A stretch of 8,917 bases of DNA from JALYUA01 sp040004225 (GCA_040004225.1 JBDUBI010000138.1:1-8917), one strand, 5' to 3'. Positions 1-6,892 are shown, numbered from the stretch's first letter. Notes: generated by a model from the letters alone, not told the origin. Numbers and translations are program-made.

Positions 1-13
1 GAGGCGCAGCTCT

Positions 14-57
14 GCCCCCTCGCCCCGGGCTCGGGGAGAGGGTTGGGGTGAGGGGGC
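14..57. repeat. GC-rich intergenic hairpin, REP-like repeat copy 1
   Basis: Bases 14-26 pair with 45-57 to give a 13-bp stem with one G-T wobble (G22/T49) around an 18-nt loop. A competing inner fold pairs CCCTC (17-21) with GAGGG (38-42) and CCCCG (23-27) with CGGGG (32-36). It lies downstream of the minus-strand DoxX gene and is not followed by a T-rich tract on either strand. A similar arrangement (CCCTC, two bases, CCCG, loop, CGGGGAG) recurs at 6911-6949. From general experience this resembles dispersed intergenic repeats of GC-rich bacteria, and that assignment is inference. The remaining bases 58-126 show nothing else I can support. Confidence 0.5.
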
Positions 58-126
58 CCGCAGGCAGGTCGGGCGCGCCGACGTTCGGGTGACAGCGCCG
101 TCTAGAGAGCGGTCGATCCGTCGTTT

Positions 127-633
127 TCAGCTGGCCGCCGCCTTGCGTCCGCCCTGGCGCGCGAGCAGAGCGTCGATGGAGAAGCGGTCCCACGCCTCGG
201 GCGCGGTCAGAACGAAGAGAAGAAGCGCGAGCCGGGGAAAGACGTGCTCGTGGAAGGCGTACAGCGGCTCTTTGACCAGATGCCCGAACGTCACGGTGAC
301 GAGGACGAGTCCGAGCGCGACGGAGGCTTCGCGCGTCCGCCACCCGAAGAAGACGAGCGCGCCTCCGACGAGCTCGACGATGGGAATCGTCACTCCCGCG
401 GCCCAGAGCGCCCAGGACGGCAGAAAACTACCGGCATAAGGGTCCACGAAGAATCGGTGGGCATGTCCCGCGGGGGTGAGCTGGAAGACTTTAAAGATTC
501 CCGCCATGAGGAAGATCAGACCGAGGACGGCTCGGGCGAAGAAGAGCGCCCAGGCGCGGCGCAGGCCCTCACCGCGCCGGAGGTCTTCCGAGCCGGAGAT
601 GCGAATTCGATCCAGCGCAGGCCTTTTCGTCAT
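127..633 (-). CDS. DoxX-family integral membrane protein
   Basis: This 168-residue protein has four predicted hydrophobic segments. The first, at about residues 28-50, contains the ARAVLGLIFLMAGIFKVF stretch typical of DoxX helix 1. The others lie at about 70-95 (with VELVGGALVFFGW), 103-118 and 133-143. The first ~25 residues are charged and probably cytoplasmic, and the tail is basic and Ala-rich. The DoxX family is named for the small subunit of an archaeal thiosulfate:quinone oxidoreductase. Most bacterial members have no defined biochemical role, although some are linked to redox or thiol stress, so no substrate is proposed here. The ATG at 633 starts a protein of normal family length. 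Its ribosome binding site is weak (GGGGCAAG upstream, no AGGAGG). It is divergent from kup across 83 bases, so the two may share a control region. Family assignment is confident; function is unknown. Confidence 0.85.
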   Translation of the reverse strand: MTKRPALDRIRISGSEDLRRGEGLRRAWALFFARAVLGLIFLMAGIFKVFQLTPAGHAHRFFVDPYAGSFLPSWALWAAGVTIPIVELVGGALVFFGWRTREASVALGLVLVTVTFGHLVKEPLYAFHEHVFPRLALLLFVLTAPEAWDRFSIDALLARQGGRKAAAS

Positions 634-682
634 CGTTCTTGCCCCGCCCTTTCATTCCTGACGTGCAGTGAGAGAGCGACGG

Positions 683-688
683 TAGGAT
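683..688 (+). promoter_or_regulatory. Candidate -10 element for kup
   Basis: TAGGAT fits the TANNNT -10 pattern. It lies 17 bases before the strong ribosome binding site at 706-712, which would give a leader of about 20 bases. A possible -35 is CTGACG at 658-663, but its 19-base spacing is long. The reverse complement over 684-689 reads TATCCT and could serve the divergent DoxX gene. The call is motif-based only. Confidence 0.3.
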
Positions 689-705
689 ATCGATCCCCGC
701 AAGGG

Positions 706-712
706 AAGGAGG
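706..712 (+). promoter_or_regulatory. Strong Shine-Dalgarno site that fixes the kup start
   Basis: AAGGAGG is a near-perfect anti-16S match ending four bases before CTG at 717. The same four-base spacing occurs at two other genes here. The NTF2-like gene has AGGAGG at 3311-3306 (minus strand), then four bases, then ATG. The DUF885 gene has AAGGGGG at 5088-5094, then four bases, then ATG. The repeated geometry supports CTG 717 as the initiation codon. An ACG start at 720 would have a spacing of seven and remains a lesser alternative. Confidence 0.75.
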
Positions 713-716
713 ATCT

Positions 717-2606
717 CTGACGGACGGGCCGGCAAATCACGGCGCACGAGGGGGGAAATACCTTTTCACCCTCTCGCTCGGCGCCCTCGGCATCGTTTAC
801 GGCGACATCGGGACGAGCCCGCTGTACGCGCTGCGTGAGTGCTTTCACGGCCCGCACGCGGTCCCACCGACTCCCGGCAACGTCATGGGCGTCCTCTCTC
901 TCGTCTTCTGGTCCCTTCTCGTCGTCATCTCGATCAAGTACCTCGTATTCGTGATGCGAGCGGACAATCGCGGCGAGGGGGGGATTCTTGCCCTCATGTC
1001 TCTCATCCGGCCGCACCGCAAGGGATCCCGGGGCTTTCGTTTCGCGCTCGTGATGCTGGGGCTTTTCGGAGCGGCCCTCCTCTACGGGGACGGGATCATC
1101 ACGCCCGCGATCTCCGTGCTCTCCGCCGTCGAGGGGCTGAACATCGCTACGCCCATCTTCGAGCACTGGGTCGAGCCCATCACGATCCTCATCCTGATCG
1201 GCCTGTTTCTGATCCAGAAGCGTGGCACGCAGACCGTTGGAGCGATCTTCGGGCCGGTGATGATCGTCTGGTTTCTGAGTATCGCCGCCCTCGGCTTGAA
1301 TCAGATCGTCCGCGAGCCGGGCGTCCTCGCTTCGGTAAACCCGCTGCATGCGGTGCGCTTCTTCCGGGAAAACGCGGTTCACGGGTTCCTCGCCCTCGGA
1401 ACGGTCTTCCTCGTGGTGACCGGTGGGGAGGCCCTCTACGCCGACATGGGTCACTTCGGAGCGAAGCCGATACGGTTCGCGTGGTTCGGATTCGTCCTCC
1501 CCGCGCTTCTGCTCAACTACTTCGGCCAGGGTGCCTTGCTTCTGGCTCATCCGGCTGCGGCGGAGAACCCGTTCTACAGACTCGGCCCGGGCTGGACGCT
1601 CTACCCGATGGTGGTCCTCTCGACAATCGCCACCGTCATCGCTTCGCAGGCCGTCATCTCCGGCGCGTTTTCTCTCACGCGGCAGGCGGTGCTGCTCGGA
1701 TACAGCCCGCGCGTGCGCATCGAGCACACGTCCGCGCGCGAGATCGGTCAGATCTACATCCCATCGGTCAACTGGGCTCTGATGATTTCCACGATTGCTC
1801 TTGTGATCGGATTCCACTCGTCGAGCAATCTCGCGGCCGCCTACGGCGTCGCGGTCACCACGACGATGGCGATCACGACGATGCTGATGGCGGTCGTCGC
1901 CCGGGAGCTCTGGGGCTGGTCGCTTCCCGCGTCGCTCCTCCTCGCGGGCGTCTTCCTGGTCCCGGACCTGGCCTTCTTCGGCGCGAACATCGTCAAGGTG
2001 CCCCATGGGGGGTGGTTTCCGCTCCTGGTCGCCGCCGGCATCTTCGTCATGATGACGACCTGGCGGCGCGGCCGCGAAATCCTGAACGCGCGGCTCATCG
2101 AGGAAGCGCTTCCGCTCGATTCGTTCATCCAGGACTTCGGCCGCGTGTATCGCGTGCAGGGCACGGGCGTGTACATGTCGCGGACGGAGAATGGAGTCCC
2201 TCCGGCGCTCCTCCACAATTTCAAGCACAACAAGGTGCTTCACCGCACGGTCGCCCTCCTGACCGTCATCACCGAGGACAGACCTCACATGCCGGAGGAG
2301 GAGCGCGTCGCGGTGACCGATCTGGGCAACGGGCTCTTCCGCGTCGTCGCCCGGTACGGATTCATGGAAGACGCGTCCGTGCCCGAGCTCCTCGGGCGCA
2401 TCAAGCAGCCGGGGCTGGAATTCCCGCCCGGCGACACGAGCTTCTTTCTCGGGAAGGAAACGATCTTCGCCTCGCGCCGGCCCGGGATGGCAATCTGGCG
2501 GGAACGCCTCTTCGCGCTGATGTCCCGGAACGCCCGCAGCGCGACGTTGTTTTTCCGTCTGCCGCCCAACCGCGTCGTGGAGCTCGGCGCGCAGATCGAA
2601 ATTTAG
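717..2606 (+). CDS. kup: Kup (KUP/HAK/KT family) potassium:proton symporter, apparent CTG start
   Basis: The 629-residue product is close to the 622 of E. coli Kup and imports potassium across the inner membrane, probably with protons. The N-terminal signature YGDIGTSPLY is at residues 28-37; Asp30 matches E. coli Asp23, and Asp125 (in YGDGIITP) sits where E. coli has Glu116. MRADNRGEGG is at 80-89. VTGGEALYADMGHFG, NYFGQGALLL and ASQAVISGAFSLTRQA follow in order. About 12 membrane helices precede a cytoplasmic C-terminal domain ending PPNRVVELGAQIEI, nearly the E. coli ending. The frame is open only from 672, after a TGA at 669, and has no ATG, GTG or TTG before 885. Starting at 885 would delete the first helix and Asp30, and 885 has no good ribosome binding site. 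CTG at 717, four bases after AAGGAGG, is therefore chosen. A sequencing error in a true ATG cannot be excluded. Product identity is certain; the start codon is inference. Confidence 0.95.
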   Translation: MTDGPANHGARGGKYLFTLSLGALGIVYGDIGTSPLYALRECFHGPHAVPPTPGNVMGVLSLVFWSLLVVISIKYLVFVMRADNRGEGGILALMSLIRPHRKGSRGFRFALVMLGLFGAALLYGDGIITPAISVLSAVEGLNIATPIFEHWVEPITILILIGLFLIQKRGTQTVGAIFGPVMIVWFLSIAALGLNQIVREPGVLASVNPLHAVRFFRENAVHGFLALGTVFLVVTGGEALYADMGHFGAKPIRFAWFGFVLPALLLNYFGQGALLLAHPAAAENPFYRLGPGWTLYPMVVLSTIATVIASQAVISGAFSLTRQAVLLGYSPRVRIEHTSAREIGQIYIPSVNWALMISTIALVIGFHSSSNLAAAYGVAVTTTMAITTMLMAVVARELWGWSLPASLLLAGVFLVPDLAFFGANIVKVPHGGWFPLLVAAGIFVMMTTWRRGREILNARLIEEALPLDSFIQDFGRVYRVQGTGVYMSRTENGVPPALLHNFKHNKVLHRTVALLTVITEDRPHMPEEERVAVTDLGNGLFRVVARYGFMEDASVPELLGRIKQPGLEFPPGDTSFFLGKETIFASRRPGMAIWRERLFALMSRNARSATLFFRLPPNRVVELGAQIEI

Positions 2607-2645
2607 GGGCGCGATTCGCAGCGCGCCGTGGGAAGGGCGAAGGGC

Positions 2646-2715
2646 GTAGGGCGAAGGCGAGGAAACGATTCTCGCGTAGAGCCCGTTTTCTATCCGTCTT
2701 TCGCCTTTCGCCTTT
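2646..2715. terminator. Imperfect inverted repeat between convergent genes, possible bidirectional terminator
   Basis: The 107 bases between kup and the minus-strand NTF2-like gene are unusually repetitive. The left arm repeats GGGCGAAGG-like units (about 2636-2660). The right arm has two CTTTCGC units, CTTTCGCCTTTCGCCTTT at 2698-2715. The arms are largely complementary. The central part pairs GGAAACG (2661-2667) with CGTTTTC (2684-2690), with one wobble, enclosing CTC and GAG triplets. The right arm is T-rich on the plus strand, but no clean run of T follows it. Position between convergent 3' ends supports a terminator role. The right arm overlaps the stop codon of the NTF2-like gene (2714-2716). 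Confidence 0.4.
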
Positions 2716-3301
2716 ATCGGGCCAGATACCCCACCGGGATCGGCTTTTCCGGCGTCTCCTGATCCCAGAGGACGTTGACGATCCACCACCGGTTCCCGTC
2801 CTTGACGAGCTGGATCGCGTTGATTCCGCGGGTAAACGGTTTCGGGTCGGCCGCCGTATAGCGCGATTCATAGGTCGAGAAGAGCTGGCAGATGTTCCCG
2901 TAGCAGTCCGTCTTCCGCGCGATCTCCCGCTCGGAGAACCCGGCCTCTTTGCCCTCCGCCTTGCGGGTGGCGATCCCCTTCGACACGCGCGCGATGAAGT
3001 CGTCGGCGGTCAGGAACGTGAAATCCCCGTTCGCGCGCCGGGGCGGGATCAGCCGCCCGGCCGGCAGGAAGATCGTGCGCAGGTGTGACCAGTCCGGATC
3101 TTCTCCGGGAGCATGCGAGACCCCCGTATAGAGCGCGCGGACGATCGCATCGGCGGATGCGGCGTCGGCGGGGGGAGCCACATCAAGCGCGCGAGTCGCA
3201 GCCGGGGAAGGAGGGGCCGCGGGCGGAGTCGTCGAGGTCGTTTGAGCGATGGCGACCGTCCCCGACCAGACGGCGGCAGCCAGCAGTGAGCTGAGCTTCA
3301 T
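2714..3301 (-). CDS. Exported NTF2-like (SnoaL-type fold) protein of unknown function
   Basis: This 195-residue protein begins MKLSSLLAAAVWSGTVAIAQ, a short Sec signal peptide with likely cleavage after AIAQ. An Ala/Pro/Thr-rich linker follows to about residue 50. The mature part (DAIVRALYTGVSH near the start, then FTFLTADDFIARVSKGIA, FSTYESRY and GINAIQLVKDGNRWWIVNVLWD) has the helix-then-curved-sheet pattern of NTF2-like proteins, and the ending resembles the last strands of SnoaL or DUF4440 members. There are two cysteines in DCYGNIC, which could form a disulfide outside the cytoplasm. No catalytic residues can be named. ATG 3301 is chosen because AGGAGG (3311-3306) lies four bases upstream and the signal peptide begins there. 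A longer frame from GTG 3451 would run into the divergent RNB gene and put low-complexity residues ahead of the signal peptide. Fold assignment is moderate; function is unknown. Confidence 0.75.
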   Translation of the reverse strand: MKLSSLLAAAVWSGTVAIAQTTSTTPPAAPPSPAATRALDVAPPADAASADAIVRALYTGVSHAPGEDPDWSHLRTIFLPAGRLIPPRRANGDFTFLTADDFIARVSKGIATRKAEGKEAGFSEREIARKTDCYGNICQLFSTYESRYTAADPKPFTRGINAIQLVKDGNRWWIVNVLWDQETPEKPIPVGYLAR

Positions 3302-3365
3302 GGGTCCTCCTCTTTGGAAAGCTATCAGGCCGAGGCCGAGACCCGGCGTAGTGAGAGGAGCCGGA

Positions 3366-3390
3366 GGGGGCGCACTGGACGAGCGCCCCC
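3366..3390. other. Perfect 8-bp GC hairpin in a divergent intergenic region
   Basis: GGGGGCGC (3366-3373) is perfectly complementary to GCGCCCCC (3383-3390) around a nine-base loop. It lies in the 129 bases between the divergent NTF2-like and RNB genes, about 65 bases upstream of the NTF2-like start and 40 upstream of the RNB start. There is no T tract, so an intrinsic terminator is unlikely. It could be an operator-like inverted repeat, or a 5' leader hairpin if the minus-strand transcript begins beyond it. Chance in GC-rich DNA is also possible. Confidence 0.35.
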
Positions 3391-3417
3391 GAAAGCGCCC
3401 GGGCTCCGCGCGCGTTG

Positions 3418-3423
3418 TACAGT
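3418..3423 (+). promoter_or_regulatory. Candidate -10 element placing the RNB gene on a leaderless transcript
   Basis: TACAGT matches TANNNT and is preceded by TTG, giving TTGTACAGT. Its last base lies seven bases before the A of ATG 3431, so transcription would start at or next to the initiation codon. No Shine-Dalgarno sequence precedes this ATG; the intervening bases are CCCCGCC. No clear -35 is visible. Confidence 0.4.
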
Positions 3424-3430
3424 CCCCGCC

Positions 3431-4903
3431 ATGAATCCACCCCGCTTGCACACACGCGCCGACCTTGCAGAGATCGCGAAGCAGGCGATGCTCGACCGTG
3501 GCCTCGAGCCCGACTTTCCTCCGGACGTCGCAAAGCAGCTCGCCGGCATTTCGGGCCCTTCGAGCGACGGCGGCGGCGACGTCCGTGACCTGACCTCCCT
3601 TCTATGGTGCTCGATCGACAACGACGACTCCAGGGATCTCGATCAGCTTTCCGTCTCGGAGGACGCGGGCAGCGGTTCCGTGAAGGCGCTCGTGGCCATC
3701 GCCGACGTCGACTCGCTTGTGAAGAAGGGCACGCCGATTGACGCCCACGCGCAGATGAACACCACGTCCGTGTACACCGCCGCGCGCATCTTCCCGATGC
3801 TCCCCGAGCGGCTCTCGACGGACCTGACCTCGCTCAACCAGGATCAGGACCGTCTCGCGATGGTCACGGAGATGGTCTTCGACGCCGCGGGAGTCCTCCA
3901 ATCCTCCTCGGTCTACCGGGCGAAGGTGCGCAACAAGGCGAAGCTCGCGTACGACTCCGTCGCCGCCTTTCTCGAAGGGAAAGCGGAAGAGCCGCCCGTG
4001 GCCCGGGCGGTGCCGGGGATGGACGCGCAGCTGAAGGCGCAGGATGTCCTCGCTCAGAAACTTCGGGAGCACCGGCACGAGCAGGGCGCGCTCGAGCTCG
4101 AGACGATCCAGCCGAAGGCGGTCTTCGACGGCGAGCGGGTCGTCGACCTGCGCGAGGAAGCGCACAACCGCGCGCGGCAGCTCATCGAAGACTTGATGAT
4201 CGCGGTCAACGGAGTCACGGCGCGCTTTCTCGAATCGAAAGGCTTCGCGTCGCTGCGGCGCGTGGTTCGCTCTCCCGAGCGGTGGCAGCGCATCGTCGAA
4301 GTCGCCAAGGAGCAGGGAGAGAGCCTGCCTCCCGAGCCCGATTCCAAAGCCCTCGAGACTTTCCTGGCTCGCCGCCGCAAGGCCGATCCCATCCGGTTTC
4401 CCGACCTCTCGCTCGTGATCGTGAAGCTCATGGGCGCGGGAGAGTACGTGGTCGAGCGTCCCGGCGGAGCTCCCGTCGGCCACTTCGGGCTGGCCGTTCG
4501 GGACTACACGCACTCGACGGCTCCCAACCGGCGCTTTCCCGATCTGATCACGCAGCGTCTTCTGAAAGCGGCGCTGACCGGGGCGGCCTCTCCCTACGCC
4601 GGCGCGGAGCTCGAGGATCTCGCCCGCCACTGCACGGAGCAGGAGGACGACGCGGACAAGGTGGAGCGCCAGGTCCGCAAATCCGCGGCCGCGCTGCTGC
4701 TCGAAAACCGCATCGGGCAGCGTTTCGAGGCGATCGTCACGGGCGCTTCGGAGAAGGGAACCTGGGTCCGCATCCTGGCGCCCCCGGTCGAGGGCAAGCT
4801 CGTGCACGGCTCGGACGGCCTCGACGTCGGGCAGAAGCTGCGCGTGAAGCTGATCTCGACCGACGTCGACCGGGGATTCATCGACTTCGTCCGGACGGGC
4901 TAG
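3431..4903 (+). CDS. Compact RNB-domain ribonuclease (RNase II/R superfamily)
   Basis: The 490-residue product is predicted to degrade single-stranded RNA 3' to 5' in the cytoplasm. The RNB domain spans about residues 50-400. Its metal-binding motif SIDNDDSRDLDQ gives Asp63, Asp69 and Asp71 at the spacing of E. coli RNase R Asp272, Asp278 and Asp280; the fourth position (Asp281) is Gln72. The later signature HSTAPNRRFPDL at 361-372, with Arg367 and Arg368, matches the substrate-binding segment of RNase II/R. The last ~63 residues (from IGQRFEAIVTG) look like an S1-type RNA-binding domain. The two N-terminal cold-shock domains of E. coli RNase II and R are missing and are replaced by about 50 residues. 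This puts it with the shorter bacterial RNB proteins rather than classical RNase R (over 800 residues). ATG 3431 is the first plausible start and lacks a ribosome binding site; ATG 3488 is an alternative. An upstream TTG at 3314 would add a low-complexity extension and is rejected. Confidence 0.9.
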   Translation: MNPPRLHTRADLAEIAKQAMLDRGLEPDFPPDVAKQLAGISGPSSDGGGDVRDLTSLLWCSIDNDDSRDLDQLSVSEDAGSGSVKALVAIADVDSLVKKGTPIDAHAQMNTTSVYTAARIFPMLPERLSTDLTSLNQDQDRLAMVTEMVFDAAGVLQSSSVYRAKVRNKAKLAYDSVAAFLEGKAEEPPVARAVPGMDAQLKAQDVLAQKLREHRHEQGALELETIQPKAVFDGERVVDLREEAHNRARQLIEDLMIAVNGVTARFLESKGFASLRRVVRSPERWQRIVEVAKEQGESLPPEPDSKALETFLARRRKADPIRFPDLSLVIVKLMGAGEYVVERPGGAPVGHFGLAVRDYTHSTAPNRRFPDLITQRLLKAALTGAASPYAGAELEDLARHCTEQEDDADKVERQVRKSAAALLLENRIGQRFEAIVTGASEKGTWVRILAPPVEGKLVHGSDGLDVGQKLRVKLISTDVDRGFIDFVRTG

Positions 4904-4978
4904 CGGATGCAGGGAGCGGCGACGCGGCAGACGGCCGTTCGCCCCCGCAATCGGTCGCGCGGCCCGGCTTTCGCACCT

Positions 4979-4994
4979 ATCGCTTCGTAGCGAT
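4979..4994. other. Short perfect hairpin downstream of the RNB gene
   Basis: ATCGCT (4979-4984) pairs perfectly with AGCGAT (4989-4994) around a TCGT loop, 76 bases after the RNB stop codon. A T-run (5025-5029) lies 30 bases further on, too far for a standard intrinsic terminator. It may contribute to transcript ending or stability. The rest of the 195-base gap before the DUF885 gene holds only the promoter and ribosome binding site listed separately. Confidence 0.3.
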
Positions 4995-5074
4995 CCTCGG
5001 GAGCCAGACGCGACCCCCGCATCATTTTTCAGCCGTCTTCCAGGCGCCCCGCAAACCTCGAGGCGCACGCTTCG

Positions 5075-5080
5075 TATGTT
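5075..5080 (+). promoter_or_regulatory. Candidate -10 element for the DUF885 peptidase gene
   Basis: TATGTT, in the context TTCGTATGTT, fits TANNNT and lies 18 bases before ATG 5099. The implied transcript would start just ahead of the AAGGGGG ribosome binding site. The same TTCGTA context precedes the M2 peptidase gene at 6971-6976. No -35 is recognisable. Confidence 0.35.
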
Positions 5081-5098
5081 CCGGGGTAAGGGGGATCC

Positions 5099-6892
5099 AT
5101 GCTCGCAAGGACTCGACGCCTTCTGCTTTCCGCCGCGGTCCTGGGAGGCATGGTGCTGAGCGCCGCGCAGGGGGCGCCCGGAGACGATCTCGCGACCCGG
5201 AGGAAGGCGTTTTCGGACCTCCTGGCCGAGCACTGGGAGTACACCCTCTCCCACAACCCCGAATTCGCCTCGATGCTCGGCGACAAGCGCTGGAACGACA
5301 GGGCGTCGGACCTGTCCGAACGGGAGATTCTGGCCGATCAGCAGAAGGACCGCGATTGGGTTGCCCGGCTGGAGACGGTGGACACCGCGGGGTTTCCCGA
5401 GCAGGAGGCGCTGACGAAGACGCTGCTCCTCCGGGGGCTCAAGGAGTCAATCGCGAACGAGCGCTTTCACAGCTGGGAGATGCCGGTCAGTCAGTTTGGA
5501 GGCCTCCATCTGCAGGCCCCCCAGCTCGTTTCGCTCCTCTCGTTTGCGACGATCAAGGACTACGACGACTACAACGCGCGGCTAAAGCAACTCCCCCGAC
5601 AGTTCGAGGACGTCACCGCGCGGATGCGCAAGGGCATGGCCGACGGCCTCATGCAGCCCCGCTTTCTGCTGGAGAAGGTCGTGACGCAGAGCGGCGGAAT
5701 CGCCGCACAGAAGCCGGAGGACACCCCTTTTGCACGCCCTCTTGCCAGGATCCCCGGCACGTTCCCGCCGGAAGAGAAGGCGCGGTTGAAGGAGCAGATC
5801 TCGACCACCATCCGGGAGTCTGTGCTGCCGGCGTATGCCCGCTTCACCGAGTTCGTCCGGACCGAATACGCGCCGAAGGGGCGCACGGAGCCGGGGATGT
5901 GGTCTCTGCCGGACGGCGAAGCGCGGTATGCCTCCCAGGTGAAGCGTCTGACCACGACGGACCTCACGCCCGAGGAGATCCACCGGATCGGTCTGGCGCA
6001 GGTCGCCGAGATCGAAAAGCAGATGCAGGTCATCGCGACGAAGCTTGGTTTTGCAGACTTGAAGACGTTCAACGCCTCCATCGAAAAGGACCCGAAGCGC
6101 CACTACCAGAACCGCGAAGAGATCCTGGCCGCGTATCGCCGGTACATCGACCACATGCGCCCTCAGCTGCCGAAGCTCTTCGGACGGCTTCCGAAGGCGC
6201 AGGTCGAAGTTGCCGCCGTCGAGGCATTTCGCGAGAAGGAGGCCTCCGGGGCGCAGTACAACACCGGCGCGAAGGACGGTTCACGGGCGGGCCGCGTGAT
6301 GGTCAACACCTCGCAACCCGAGTCTCGCAAGTCGATTTCGACGGAATCGACGGCGTATCACGAGGGTGTTCCCGGCCATCACCTGCAGCTCTCGATCGCG
6401 CAGGAGCAGGACGAGCTGCCTCCCGTCCGGCAGCAGACGGGATACACCGCGTTCGTCGAAGGGTGGGCGCTTTACTCCGAGCGGCTCGGGAAAGACGTCG
6501 GTTTCTACAAGGACCCGTACAGCGACTACGGACGGCTGCAGGACGAGATGCTCCGGGCGATCCGGCTCGTGGTCGACACCGGGTTTCATTACAAGAAGTG
6601 GAGCCGCGAGCAGGTTGTGCAGTTCTTCCATGACCATTCCGCGGTTGATGAAGTCGAGGTGCAGAGCGAGACCGACCGGTACATCGCATGGCCGGGCCAG
6701 GCGCTCTCCTACAAGATCGGTCAACTGAAGATCCTGGAGCTCCGAGACCGCGCGAAGAAGAAGCTCGGCGCCGCGTTTGACATCCGCGCCTTTCACGACC
6801 AGGTTCTCGGCGCGGGCGCGCTCCCGCTCGATATCCTCGATCAGCGCATCGACGGCTGGATTCTGGCCGTGAAGAGCTCGCGCAGGAGATGA
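5099..6892 (+). CDS. Secreted DUF885 (PF05960-type) zinc metallopeptidase
   Basis: This 597-residue protein begins with a basic n-region (MLARTRR) and a hydrophobic core ending near SAAQGA, a Sec signal peptide, so it acts outside the cytoplasm. The catalytic core is TAYHEGVPGHHLQ with His421, Glu422, His427 and His428. This is the HExxxGHH variant of the HExxH zinc site typical of DUF885. EGWALYSERLG follows, with Glu454 as the likely third zinc ligand. Flanking family signatures are also present: FGGLHLQAPQ, MRKGMADGLMQPRFLLEKV, GMWSLPDGEARYA, LTPEEIHRIGLAQV and WPGQALSYKIGQ. The length matches the family norm of about 600, and no key residue is missing. DUF885 members are gluzincin-like peptidases; the substrate is unknown here, and the fold suggests oligopeptides. 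The start is supported by AAGGGGG four bases upstream. The M2 dipeptidase follows in the same direction after 116 bases and may act on its products, but separate candidate promoters argue against a tight operon. Confidence 0.92.
   Translation: MLARTRRLLLSAAVLGGMVLSAAQGAPGDDLATRRKAFSDLLAEHWEYTLSHNPEFASMLGDKRWNDRASDLSEREILADQQKDRDWVARLETVDTAGFPEQEALTKTLLLRGLKESIANERFHSWEMPVSQFGGLHLQAPQLVSLLSFATIKDYDDYNARLKQLPRQFEDVTARMRKGMADGLMQPRFLLEKVVTQSGGIAAQKPEDTPFARPLARIPGTFPPEEKARLKEQISTTIRESVLPAYARFTEFVRTEYAPKGRTEPGMWSLPDGEARYASQVKRLTTTDLTPEEIHRIGLAQVAEIEKQMQVIATKLGFADLKTFNASIEKDPKRHYQNREEILAAYRRYIDHMRPQLPKLFGRLPKAQVEVAAVEAFREKEASGAQYNTGAKDGSRAGRVMVNTSQPESRKSISTESTAYHEGVPGHHLQLSIAQEQDELPPVRQQTGYTAFVEGWALYSERLGKDVGFYKDPYSDYGRLQDEMLRAIRLVVDTGFHYKKWSREQVVQFFHDHSAVDEVEVQSETDRYIAWPGQALSYKIGQLKILELRDRAKKKLGAAFDIRAFHDQVLGAGALPLDILDQRIDGWILAVKSSRRR

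Noticed and set aside
630..2789. 719-codon open frame on the minus strand opposite kup
   Set aside because: It is antisense to an unmistakable Kup gene, its product is dominated by Arg, Asp, Glu and His with no fold or motif, and such frames are expected in GC-rich DNA.
839..3088. 749-codon plus-strand open frame overlapping kup in another frame
   Set aside because: It is Arg/Pro/Ser-rich with no recognisable domain, and it runs through kup and into the convergent NTF2-like gene.
3314..3430. N-terminal extension of the RNB protein from TTG 3314
   Set aside because: The extra residues are low-complexity Arg-rich and cover the GC hairpin and the candidate promoter; no ribosome binding site precedes it.
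3302..3451. N-terminal extension of the NTF2-like protein from GTG 3451
   Set aside because: The signal peptide begins at ATG 3301 with AGGAGG four bases upstream; the extension would precede the signal peptide and overlap the RNB start.
3602..5254. 550-codon minus-strand open frame opposite the RNB gene
   Set aside because: It is an antisense shadow of the RNB gene with biased composition and no motif.
4282..6633. 783-codon plus-strand open frame spanning the end of the RNB gene and most of the DUF885 gene
   Set aside because: It is out of frame with both well-supported genes, has low-complexity Arg/Gly-rich composition, and has no ribosome binding site or family motif.
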